The notes beneath the pieces were generated by a model. It had not been told where the DNA came from and did not search any database. It worked only from the letters and a program-made list of their open reading frames with translations. 51,190 nt of DNA. Source: Amoebophrya sp. A120 (lineage: Eukaryota > Sar > Dinophyceae > Syndiniales > Amoebophryaceae). The stretch is taken from the NCBI GenBank assembly GCA_905178155.1, contig CAJINV010000001.1:14578935-14630124 (forward strand), given 5' to 3'. Positions 22,093 to 32,205 of this stretch are shown in pieces (position 1 is the stretch's first letter; each line of letters begins with the position of its first letter). The position numbers were made by a program, and so were the translations under genes.

Positions 22093-25000
22093 TCAGTACG
22101 GACGAGAACGACCATGGTTCTTCTTTTCGTAACCACCACCACCACCACCTTTCTTTCCTTTTTTTCCTTTGCCTTTGCCGGACTTGCGGCGGAAACCCGG
22201 CTGCCAGTCCGGGTTATATTCACCGTCATCGATGTGCCCGCCGTATTCGCCCTGCGCTTCCCCTTTGGGCTTGCCATCCTCGCACTGCGATGGCCACCAG
22301 TCGTGTTTTTTCTTACACTTAAAACAGCGAATGGAGAATTTGCGCAGTCGCATGCAGGCCGAGTACGTGTGGTCGAACTGCCCCGGATCACCACCCTTCT
22401 CCTGCCAGCAGTGCTTGCAGGCTTCTTTTCCGATGCCCTTGAAGTTGGTCCATAACTTCATAGACATTTTCGGAAACGCCGTCGCGAAATCATCGACTGC
22501 ATCGCACCGCATCTCCATGGTAGCAGAATCGTCGCTGCTCAACGACGTGATCTTCTCGCGGAACTGTTTGGTGTAGGTTTGGCTTTCCATCTCGTCGATG
22601 GTGACATCTTTTTCTTTGTTCTTATCTTTTTCAATCCTCGCTCCGCCAGCCGGAGTGCCGATGATCCTGCTCGCGTCGCCTCCCAGCTTGGTGAGCTGGT
22701 GCGCCAGACGGTCACGCTCGGACTGCATGTCCGCGACCCGCTTTTTCAACGCATTGTTGCCACCGGTCGCCGCCGCGGGGGTGGCACTCCCCCCGGTTCC
22801 CACCACCTCAGCGCTCACTGTACCGGAGATGAGACTTTTTTTCAATCCTGTCTGGAATAAGTATTCCGATTGAATTGTCGAAAACCGCGGGAGGATGATG
22901 CTGAACCAGGCCTGGAACGCATGTCGCTCCATATTCTTTTGTCGCGTGCCATGCACGGTCCAGACTTCCTTAATAAATAATAAGGCGTCGACTCTGGATC
23001 TGTGTTGCAAGGCCGTGGCTTTCGACGGGTCGGTCGGCGCTCCTGGTTTTCCTGCAGCGTCGTTCTGGTTCGCCTGCAGGATCAGCTCCGCGATCAGCGC
23101 GTACTCGTTCAGGATGTGAGTCGCGAACTCCACCTTCGTCTTCGCCTCGCCTTTGAAGGCACTGAGGTGACTCCCGTAGGTGTTCGCTTGGGTCCTCCAG
23201 GACGCCGCGATGGTTTGGATCGTCAAGTGCTCCGACTCGACCGACGAGTCGACCTTGTGCTCCCCCGTCTTGGGATCCCGCGACACCATCGAGGCAGTTT
23301 TCAATTTCTGGCGCGACCACAGGGATCGCAGTCCCTCCTTCGTGGCGATGATTTTCGCATTGTCACTGGTATCAATCATCGACGTTGTTCCTCAGTCAGA
23401 AACCCCGGGGCGGTGGCGGCCGCTAATTTCCAGCTAATTTCTGCGGGATTTTTTCAAACCCCGAGACCCGGGACAATGGGTGAAGACCCAAACCCGGAAA
23501 ACCGAGCGCCCAAGCTGCGCCACATAAGATCCCAAAGCAATCAGGCAAGGAACTTCAGGAAAACAAAAAGCACCCAATGGGAAGCAGGCCACCTTCTGCA
23601 CATGGAGTATGGCAGGGGCGGCAATCTCACACAGGACGAATTCCCACAAGCCAAAATCCCAAATCCCAAAGCCGCCCGAAAAACAACATCAACCATCGGA
23701 AACCCCACCCAGTTACACCCACACGAAACAGCCCCCGCGGGCGGCTATTTTCGCTGCTAATTCCCCGGCTAATTTTGGTTCTATTTTTGTCTCTATTTTT
23801 GGGTTCTATTTTTGCTTCTAAGTCATATTCTATTTTCGTGCTCTAAATCGTATTCTATTTCCATGTTCTAAATCGGGGCTCTAAATCGTATTCTATTTTG
23901 GTTTCTAAATCGTGCTGCTATTTTGCTTTCTATTTTTTGCGGGATTCGCATGTTCGAGCGGCTGTCTTTCAACTTCTAAATTCGCGCTTTGGAGGATTTC
24001 CTTTGGAAATCTCCAGCGTCGCGAAAAATAGAAGATGAGAAGACAGCTGCCGAGCACGCGAATCCCGCAGAAAAATAGAAAACAAAACAGCGAGCACATT
24101 TAGAAGTCCAAAATAGAACACGAGATAATTGGGAACCCTGGCGGTGCTTTCGAAAAGCCAAACGACAATGGCTATGCGAAAAAGTGAAGCAATGATAGGG
24201 CGGAGGGATTTCAACATTGGCCACACGGCTGGGGTCTTCACAGCCCAATCCGAAAGCCCGAGGGCCCCCAGGAAAGCCAGACCACGAGCGCTACCCACCA
24301 CCTTCGGGGCCACCCGGGGACGAAAATACCAAAGAAGCCCCCGCGGCGTTCGAAATTCCGAATCCCCTGCAAACGGCCCGAATTTTTAAATTTTAATTCC
24401 CGCCATGCCTTTTCATTGAAAAAAGCACGCCGGGTCAGCGGGGGCTTTGCGAAAAACCCGGGTCCCCGGGAGCTGCGGAAAAGGGAGGAACCCAGCGGGC
24501 CCGGGGGCCTTCAACGCCCGGGGAAGAAAACCACCGCCCAACCTATGGGCTTCGGGGAAATCCCGCAAAAATTAGCTGGGATTTAGTGCCTCCCGCGGCC
24601 CGGGGGCTCTCTGACTGATGTTCCGTCCGCTCCTGCGGCCACCGACTGGAACTTCTCTTGCAGTTTAATAGTATTTAATTGCGCCTGCAAACTCCCGTTT
24701 GTCTTCTTCGAAATTTCCATCCTCGGAAATTTGACGTATGTTTTCACCTCGTCGATGAAAAGCTTGTCCTTCTTGCGCAGCAACGCGCACTGTCCCAGGA
24801 AGGGGCAGTGCTGGTGAATCTGTTTCGCCACGTCCCATTCCGAGATCTTGGGGCTCTCGTCCATGATCGCCTGAGTCGCAGTGTCGTCCAACGCGGACTG
24901 CGCGAGCTTCTGACACATGAAGCAGTCCAAGTTGAGTCCTGTGCGCAAGCACTTGGGGAAGTAGGTGCCGCACACATCCTTCTGCTCTGTCTGGCACGGC

Positions 25001-27565
25001 CCGCACACGGCGACGTCTTTGCAGGATGCACACAAGTGCAACATGTCCGGCAACGCCGTTTTTGCGAAACTGCGATCGCAGATTTTACACGAGACGTCCG
25101 TCTTTTCCTTTTTAGCCGTGAAAAAAGGAGTCGACGACTTCCGCCGGCGCAAGGACTCGATGTCGCTGTCGGTGTCCGGCTCGGACCGGAGGCCCGCGGC
25201 TCTCCGCTTTTCCCGCTTCAAGCGATGCTTTTCCGCGATCTTGGTGCGCTCGGCCTTGAGCTCCTTGATCTCCTGGCCCATGAAATTGATCTGATCCATC
25301 ACGTTCCTCTCCCTCTCCTCTTTCCACCGAAGACTGGAGGAGGTAGTCAACAAACTGGATTTCACACCTTGCAACTCCATGGCCAGCTCCTGCGTCTCCT
25401 TGCTCATGGGCTCCTTGAACTCGTTGATGGATTCACCCATGCAGTTGTTTTCGTTCCAACCCAGCTCATTGCAGGCGGCGCGCAGTCCATTTTTGATCTT
25501 GTGGATGTTGTGCCTGAGATTGAACATTTTTCAAAATATCACTTCGCTTGCGGTTTGCATCTCATGCCAGCATGCTCTCTGCTGCTGTAGCTTTGAACTG
25601 CCTTGCAAACCACAACTTTACCTGGCCTCCGCCAGCGACATCAACATGGGACGCCAAGTGATGTTATCTTTTTTCTCCTCATCCATGGATTCGACTAGTG
25701 CGGGGGGGTTCGGCAGGAATTCGCTCCCCTCGATGGATAATCCGACGCGTTTCAGCACATCGTCTATCATCTCCGCATGGACTCTCCAAAACAACGGACT
25801 GAACCAGGAGCGCGTCACGATGTCTGCTTTCGTCAGGCGGACGGGGCGGGGCGATGTAACGCGCTAAATTCATTCTATTTTCCCGCTAAAATGTTTGGCC
25901 CCAAAGACAGGAAATCGCCCCAAAGCAAAAAGCAAAAACACCCACTGCACGCCCACCAAGCCTCCGCTCTGTCAGACGCCAAAAAACGGGCGCCGGGACC
26001 TTGGCTACGCCCCGGTCGCGCGGCGCTGCCGCCGGGCTTCCGCGGCCGGCGGGCTGGATGCGTTGCGCCGGCTCCTGCTTCAAGAGCAGGGCCCAGCAAC
26101 TTTCGGCTGACAGCCCCTGACCTCCCAAGGCCTGGAGCTGAAGCCTTCAATCATCCCGTGCGCGACGGCGGAATTGCCCGAGCTTCTGCCTCCGGCGATT
26201 CAGCCGAGCCTTTCGCGCACGATCGGATTGCGGGCGGAAGGCGCGGCTGAAGAGCTAAAAAAATGCGTCTAAATATGTGTCTAAATATTTGTCTAAATGT
26301 CTGTCTAAGTTGTGTGAACCCGTTCTAAATTTGTTGGCCCGACCTTCTAAATTGGGTCGGGTCAACAAATCCTTCCCGATTTCACACCCCCGCGACATTT
26401 AGCAAACATTTAGCGCAAGATTTAGTGAAATCCGGAAAAAATTTAGCGCAATATTTAGCGGGAAATTTAGTCGGATTTCAGGTCGGATTTTCCTTGCGAT
26501 TACCCGCGAATTTAGCCAGAAATCTACTCCGCTTCCGGCTGGCGGCCGCGGGGCCGGGGCCGCCAACCGACGGCGGAATGGGTAGTGGGGCAAATGTCGG
26601 GCCGCCGCGCCATATCCGCAAAATTTAAAAATTCGAAGCGGGATCGCCTCGAATTTTTAAATTTTAAAACGAACAGGGGCGGCGCTGCGGGGAAGCCATG
26701 CTATCACGCGGGCGCCGCGGGCTTCGCGTGAACCCGCGGCACACACCCCGCACCAGGCCGCCCCCTGCACGACGGGAGCGCTGCCTTGGCGCAATCGGGC
26801 GGCCCAGCCCCACGGAGCCAAGCACGGGCGCCGCGCGGGGGAAAATTTAGCCAGAAAATAGCGCGAATTTAGTTGGAACCTCCGCCCCGGGTCGTCCGCC
26901 TGACTTTCGTGGGCAGATGGTAGAACTCCACATGAAAATACTTGCGGAGGAGTCCGCTCTGCACGACGGATTGCACTAGTTTATCGAATTGCAACAACCA
27001 CAGTCGCGGACTTTCCTTCGGGTTTGCGAACGTCGTCAGCGTGGCTCCCGTGAGGTTTCCCACGACGTCAATCTCGGCCGAGGGGATGTGCATCATCGCA
27101 AACGGCTTGAAGAAACGGCACGCGTTCCACATTTCCTCGACAGTCGGCATTTTCCATTCACTTGTGGACGCAGGCCGCTGCTTTTTCGACGCGTTTTCCT
27201 CCATTTTCTTCTCCATCGGCACATCTACTTCCGGCATTCCGAAAGCATCCAGGCGCTCTCCGTCGTGGACCAGAAGCTGCTCACGCGCTTCTCGGCTGTA
27301 CGGTTCGTCCTTGTGGTCCTCCCACATTTTCGCCAATTGCGCTTGGGTCATCGGAACTTCCAAATCGCCTGCGAGTCCCAATTTCAACCAGATGCATACT
27401 TGAACTGCCAGCGCTGCTCAAATTCATCAATCGTATGCGCTACTTGTTGAACATATCAACTTCATCAAGAGTACCCGCTCCGCCCGGGTTGTCATCGATG
27501 TCGTCCCGGTTGTCTGTGCTGCTCTCCGGCAGCACGTTCTTATCCAATGAACTACCGGCCACCAT
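22093..27565 (-). CDS. 983-aa Cys-cluster and coiled-coil protein, gag-like, five exons
   Basis: ATG at 27565. Exons: 27565-27458, 27354-26904, 25826-25622, 25513-24619 and 23385-22093. They sum to 2952 nt, exactly 984 codons. Junctions read TLDEVPMTQ, HLPTKADIV, LAEARHNIH and ADGTTSMID. A coiled coil (~290-360) is followed by a RING-like Cys cluster starting CKICDRSF (~395-455). A second Cys/His cluster (CKHCW ... CFKCKKKHDWW, ~873-915) precedes a Gly/Lys-rich basic tail, as in nucleocapsid-type proteins. Its place upstream of recombinase and reverse transcriptase genes, in the same direction, suggests the structural (gag) gene of the retroelement, but no gag family was recognised. The upstream start is not certain; there may be another 5' exon. 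Confidence 0.7.
23392..24618. mobile_element. 1227-bp TIR element R1 inside the 983-aa gene
   Basis: Starts TCAGTCAGAAACCCCGGGGC and ends GGGGGCTCTCTGACTGA, an inverted repeat. TGTTCC duplications are at 23386-23391 and 24619-24624. Same length as the copies at 30979-32205 and, without the nested element, at 746-3327, but clearly diverged from them. Removing it with one TGTTCC joins two exons in frame. The central palindrome is at about 23938-24068, with CTAAAT-type tracts on the left and their complements on the right. Confidence 0.93.
25514..25621. mobile_element. Short intron (108 bp) with GT-AG ends and weak inverted repeats
   Basis: On the minus strand it runs from GTAAAG to CTCAG and joins GCC-AG to G-CAC in frame. 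CAGG occurs at both edges, so one four-base repeat supplies both splice sites. Inside, TTGTGGTTTGCA near the 5' end has an inverted partner CTTGCGGTTTGCA near the 3' end. It is the one intron in this cluster that can be read as canonical. Confidence 0.75.
25833..26903. mobile_element. 1071-bp TIR element inside the 983-aa gene
   Basis: Ends TCAGGCGGACGGGGCGG and, on the other strand, TCAGGCGGACGACCCGGGGC. CTTTCG duplications lie at 25827-25832 and 26904-26909. CTAAAT motifs repeat about every 12 bp on the left (26266-26300) and as ATTTAG on the right (26395-26480). A palindrome with 16-bp arms, ATTTGTTGGCCCGACC, is centred at 26350, and a perfect 17-bp hairpin (AAAATTTAAAAATTCGA) lies at 26620-26665. 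Excision with one CTTTCG keeps the frame. No transposase is visible. Confidence 0.92.
27361..27457. mobile_element. Short TIR intron-like element (97 bp)
   Basis: Bounded by AACTTC at 27355-27360 and 27458-27463. An imperfect inverted repeat has TTCAACAAG...GCATACGATTGA against TTCAACCAGATGCATACTTG. Removing it links an acidic 36-residue N-terminal exon to the next exon in frame; without removal the first exon stops after 41 codons. Confidence 0.7.
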
Positions 27566-28123
27566 TTGCGTGACCTGCGGAATGTAAATTGCGCAACGCA
27601 GTTTCTATCGAGGTGAAGCTGCTTCATGAAGCTCCGAGAATGTATGCTTAAATGCATCTAGATCTAAGAAATACCTTTTCAATCCCGAAACTCACTGTGT
27701 TCTTTTTCCAAAGCAGGCGATAAAAACCTCCGCTACACCTGAGGTTTTTTTTGTTGTCCGAATTTTGCGCATTTCGAACAAAAGTCACACAGTTGCAGAT
27801 TGTCACATCGCCCGCAATCATACACGCAGCAAGTGTTTACTTATAGGCCCGATCCTTCGCGCCTGATTCTTTTGATTGTGGTCAAAAGGATCTCGTCTTG
27901 CACCGACAAGGATTTGTTCCCGAAATCCAGATGCTCCCAGAGGTGCGCGGCCGAAAAATCTTGAGCGTTTTCGTCGATCAACAAGGAATTCTCCACGTCC
28001 ACAGATCGGAAATCGTGCAGCTTCTTGGTGCTCAAACTTTCGGAAGTGCACAACTTCCGGATAGACTCCAACGCTTGTCGTGCAATTTCTTCCCGGAACT
28101 CTCCCGCAATCTTTCGGCTGATG
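27566..28123 (-). other. Between genes; holds a protein-like frame without an ATG
   Basis: A 99-codon minus-strand frame (28140-27841) ending in KRIRREGSGL has composition like a real protein (SVDVENSLLIDEN, AAHLWEHLDFG) but no ATG. It could be an exon of the gene upstream through a GT-AG intron at 28118-28174. 27566-27840 shows nothing clear. Confidence 0.35.
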
Positions 28124-28705
28124 TCAATCGACGACTTCAAAGTCGTCGGAATCCATCGAAAACACGTAGTTTACCTGATGTCAGTTTTGGTTTGTTTTGA
28201 ATATTATTTCAGATAATATCCACATGCATCTATAAGCAAATTTCTACTACGATTTGCGATGCTTATCCAAAACCATACACATTACCCTTTTGTAATGCGC
28301 CGCCGTTCCCGGGCGGATTTGAGACCAAGCGAATTTCTCCACACCGAGATTCGTGCGTAAGTCTTTTACTGCTTGGTGCTTCAGCGAGTCAGAATCGCTG
28401 AGATGCCACGAGATCCTCACTGAATCCTCCTCGTGTTGTTGATGCGTGACCTCAGCGGTGTCGTCTTCTGGCGGGATGCGCGCTGACGTAGTTTTCCCCC
28501 ACTTTTGTCTGCGGTTGTTCAACGGAAAACGACGCGCAGACTCCTGATGATCGATCACGATGCAGCCACCTACTGCGATGCTCAGCAACTGACGCTGGCG
28601 ATCGCAATGCTGCAGGTTGTCGCTTCTGTGTCTGCACGGGTAGATTTCCTTTTCTGCCGTGCTCAGCGGCGCGATTTCATCGATGACAAGAGTTTTCTTG
28701 TAGGT
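28124..28705 (-). CDS. Partial unrecognised protein, at least one intron
   Basis: The minus-strand frame is open from 28705 to 28247 with no early ATG, so a 5' exon is missing. Near its start is KKTLVIDEIAPL, a hydrophobic strand ending in Asp-Glu like a Walker B strand of NTPases; too little else supports that. A 109-bp intron-like element (28156-28264), flanked by ATCCA and with weak inverted ends, would join VLD to SDDFEVVD and a stop at 28124. That gives 468 nt, a multiple of three. An alternative 3' exon is the frame at 28140-27841. Confidence 0.4.
28156..28264. mobile_element. Possible short intron-like element (109 bp)
   Basis: Flanked by ATCCA at 28151-28155 and 28265-28269. Weak inverted ends (GAAAACACGTAGT against GCAAATCGTAGT). 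The region also has a 9-bp direct repeat, CTGATGTCA, at 28118-28126 and 28175-28183, which gives a competing GT-AG model. Confidence 0.4.
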
Positions 28706-29382
28706 CTAATGTAGCATGCTTGATAACGCGGATCTCTAAAATTAATTTCTACGCTCTTGTCGAAAAAGGCACTGCCAGAAGCCATCTCTTTTACGCCATT
28801 GGTTCAGCCAAACACGCTAGCTTTACCCTCTTCCTATTCATTTAGCCTGAAAGATGTCGTGAGTGCATTGCGTCCCATCCTTTTCACCATCTTATATCCA
28901 TACTTTTTTAATCGAGGTAATTTTTGCCACCAAAAAATACTGTCAGTCGCACGCAAGATCCCCAATTGATCAATCAAAAAGCTTGTGACACATCCGTCTT
29001 TCGTAGCGTGTCAAACTTGCGGAACAACTGCTCGCTTTCGCTCGAGTGTCATGAGCTAGACTCCGCAACTTTCCTTGCTGGTCTTCTATTCTTATTTGTG
29101 AATTTTTTGCAGTCAGTCAGATCGCATCTGACGCTTCATAAGACCATAAATTCGCCATGGCTGTTTCCACTACATGTCGTGGTCAGCGGCAATCGCTGCT
29201 GTCGTGTCACGATACGACATGAACAGCTTTAATACAGCAACTCTGGGCGTAACCACATATGCTTGACAACGAGTTGCCAGCTCGCCGGTTCCAGAACCCA
29301 GTCAAAATGAAGTCTCATCTTTCTTTTTGAAATAGCCTTCAAATTGCAGCCCTGTGCATCGATGCCTGTCCACGTGCAGGCC
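28706..29382. other. Intergenic, no gene seen
   Basis: About 680 bp, AT-rich, with no convincing frame on either strand. A missing 5' exon of the gene at 28124-28705 may lie here. Confidence 0.4.
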
Positions 29383-30399
29383 TTACTTCGATTTCTTGCT
29401 GCTCTTCTTCTTCCGCCACTGGATCTTGTCCTCATCGAACGCGCTCGGGTTTTCTCGCGGAGAGCCAGCCCCGGCGGGCGACTGCCTAAATTCCCGCTAT
29501 TTTTTGAACCGCCCAAGCCCTAGCCTGGGCGAGCAAGCCCGCCCTGGGCAATAGGCCGAGGCGGGCAACCCATGCCGGGGACACAGGCGGGGCGCGGGCG
29601 ACTTGCAGAACGCAGACGCCTGAGCCCATCGCCGAAGACCCGCCAGAAAGGCGCAGTGGCGAAGCAATTGCGCCGCCAACCCTTTCAACCGTTCTTGACC
29701 ACGTCCCGAAATTTTCTAAGTTTGCGCCTAAATTTCAGAGCAACGGCCGACATAGGCAAAATCGCACGCAAATTGCCCAACGGGGCAAATTAGACAAAAA
29801 ATAAAGAGCAGCCGAAGCGGCCAAGGCCGCTGCTTAAACAGAAATTAGAGGCGGCAAAGACCGCGAATATAGACAGGAAAATAGGAAAAAAAATAGACAG
29901 GAAAATAGACAATAAATTAGACAAAAACTTAAATAAAAACTTAGGCAGGAAATTAGACAAGAAATTAGACAAAAACTTAGACAAGAAATTAGCGCCCCCG
30001 CAAGAGCGCCGACTGTAGGAAAATTAGCGCGAAAATAAAGAGCCTGGCGCCGGGGGCGGCTCTGTGCGAGTTTTCCGACACCGCGCTCGTCGGCTTCATC
30101 TCGCCATCATCCGCCATCTGGAAGGTAGCCATGATGTTATCTCCATCCGGCATTCCCGGCATGGAATGCACGATGGTGGGCGCGCACTTGCGCCACATAT
30201 GCGCGTACTCGGGACAATAGCGATCGGAGATGTCAAACCACTTCCCCTGCTCCTTGATAAACCCGAAAATCGGCGGCGCGCAGAGGCCCAGCTTTTCGGC
30301 CTTTGCCGCTAAGTCCGCGTCCCAGAACGCCGCGTCATAGAGCCCGCTGGGCTCGCCACGCTGGACAACCGGAGTCGGCTTTCCGTACTTGTGCGACAT
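29383..30399 (-). CDS. Unrecognised 131-aa protein split by a 615-bp TIR element
   Basis: ATG at 30399. Exon 1 is 30399-30070 and exon 2 is 29448-29383; 396 nt, 131 aa. The junction reads AVSENPSAFDED. The protein has an N-terminal globular-looking part (GEPSGLYDAAFWDADLA, KWFDISDRYCPEY) and a lysine-rich end (WRKKKSSKKSK). No family recognised. It is the first gene of the minus-strand cluster as seen in this window. Confidence 0.65.
29455..30069. mobile_element. 615-bp TIR element inside the 131-aa gene
   Basis: Ends TCGCGGAGAGCCAGCCCCGG and, on the other strand, TCGCACAGAGCCGCCCCCGG. GTTTTC duplications lie at 29449-29454 and 30070-30075. The right half is an array of TTAGACAAGAAA-like units (29870-29995), matching the CTAAAT tracts of the other long elements. 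A GCGGCC-AA-GGCCGC palindrome lies near 29817-29833. Excision with one GTTTTC keeps the frame. Confidence 0.9.
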
Positions 30400-30579
30400 C
30401 TCGTCTGGACGCAAAGTCAGATAGACGCTACTTAACTTATCACTAGTTATTTCCTTTAACACTCAGCTCTTTCGTCGCTGCTAATCAAACACAGGAAGCA
30501 ACGGTTTGTCATGAAGGTTTTTTACAAAAAAAGCATGAGTGTGGGAGTGCGCCATGCACTACTGGCTGCGTCTCAGCGC
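30400..30579. other. Spacer between the gene cluster and the second satellite locus
   Basis: About 180 bp upstream of the 131-aa gene, so it may hold its promoter. No signal recognised. Confidence 0.4.
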
Positions 30580-30978
30580 AGCTAAAAACCTCGCTCGTCA
30601 GAGGGCGGCGCCGCGAGAACAAAGATCACCGCACTCCCGGACAAACCGGAAGTGGACTGCCCCGAAATCATTCGCAGATGATTTCCTCACTTCCATCGTG
30701 CTCGACGTTCTAAGATAGATCAACGGAACAAAAAGAACAACTGCTAGCTAGTTCAATAGCTAGCACGCCTGCTTTGGCTAGTTCACTTTCATCTTGGTCA
30801 TTTCTGAGATCCGTCTCCGATTTCATTTCTATTCTAGGTACTCGGGATACTTCGAATAATAAAGAAAGAAGAAAACCGAAACGATGAAGACAGTTGCTGC
30901 TAAGGACACCCCCCAGCGCTTGGGTGTCGGTATCTCTGTCCTGGCCATGAGCGGCTGGCCGCACAAAAAGAAAGAAGC
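30580..30978. repeat. Duplicated flank of the satellite locus, copy 2
   Basis: Near-identical to 343-745 with a 4-bp deletion and few substitutions. The last ~100 bp are a satellite monomer. Confidence 0.9.
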
Positions 30979-32205
30979 GCAGTTAGAAACCTCGGGGCGG
31001 TGGCGGCCGCTAGTTTCCAGCTAATTTGTGCGGGATTTTTTCAAACCCCGACAATCGGGATAATAGTTGAAGGCCCAAACCCGAAAAGGCGACAACCCAA
31101 GTTGCCGCGCGCGAGGTCCCAAAACAAGCACGAGAGGGGCTTCAGGACAAGAAAAAGAAAACAACGAGAAGCAGGCCGCCTCCTACACATGGAGCATGGC
31201 AACGCCGGCAATCTCACACAGGACGAATTCCCACAAAACAAAACCCCAAATCCCAAAACCGCCCGAGAAGCAAAAGCACCCGTCGAACACTCCACCCAGT
31301 TGCACCCATACGAAACACCCCCCGCGGGCGGCTATTTTCGCTGCTAATTCTGCGGCTAATTTTGTTTCTATTTTTGGGCTTTATTTTCGTTTCTAATTTT
31401 GCTTCTATTTTCGTACTCTAAATCATGTTCTATTTTCGTACTATGAGTCATGTTCTATTTTTGGGCTCTATGTCGTATTCTATTTTGGCTTCTAAATCGT
31501 GCTTCTATTTTGCTTTCTATTTTTTGCGGGATTCGCATGCTCGAGCGGCTGCTTTTCAACTTCTAAATTCGCGCTTTGGAGGATTTCCTTTGGAAATCTC
31601 CAGCGTCACGAAAAATAGAAGTTGGGAAGACAGCGGCCGAGCACGCGAATCCCGCAGAAAAATAGAAAGCAAAACAGCGAGCACGTTTAGAAGTCCAAAA
31701 TAGAATACGACTCAGAGCCCAAAAGTAGAACGCTTTCGAAAAGCCCAGCGGCAATGGCTTTGCGAAAGAACGAAACAGGGATAGGGTGCAGGGATTTCAA
31801 CATTGGCCACACGGCCCAGGTCTTCACAACCCAAGCCGAAAATCCGAGGGCCCCCATGAAAATCAGACCACAAGCGCTGCCCTCCACCTTCGGGGCCACC
31901 CGGGTACGAAAATACCAAAGAAGCCCCCAGGGCGTTCGAAATTCCGAATCCCCTGCAAGCGGCCCTAATTTTTAAATTTTAACTCCCGTCGTGGCTTTTC
32001 ATGGAAAAACACACGCGGGGCCAACGGGGGGATTTGACAAAAACCCGGCCCCCCGGGCGCGGTGGAAAAGGGCGGAACCCTGCGGGCCCGGGAAACTTCA
32101 GCGCCCGGGGACGAAAAGCACCGCCCACCCTAAGGGCTCCGGGGAAATCCCGCACAAATTAGCTGGGATCTAGTGCCTCCCGCGGCCCGCGGGCTCTCTG
32201 ACTGA
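30979..32205. mobile_element. 1227-bp TIR element R1, copy in the satellite
   Basis: Full-length R1 with AGAAGC duplications at 30973-30978 and 32206-32211, inserted in a satellite monomer. Near-identical to 746-3327 apart from the nested insertion there, and it supplies the empty site for that insertion. Confidence 0.93.

Noticed and set aside
24583-24624. C-terminus of the Cys-cluster protein ending within R1
   Set aside because: The last ten residues (REPPGRGRH-like) come from the element's terminal repeat; the same peptide appears at the other R1 copies.
28247-28588. Start of the partial gene at a TTG codon
   Set aside because: The frame continues upstream to 28705. A TTG start is not expected in a eukaryotic nuclear gene, so the frame is treated as an exon.
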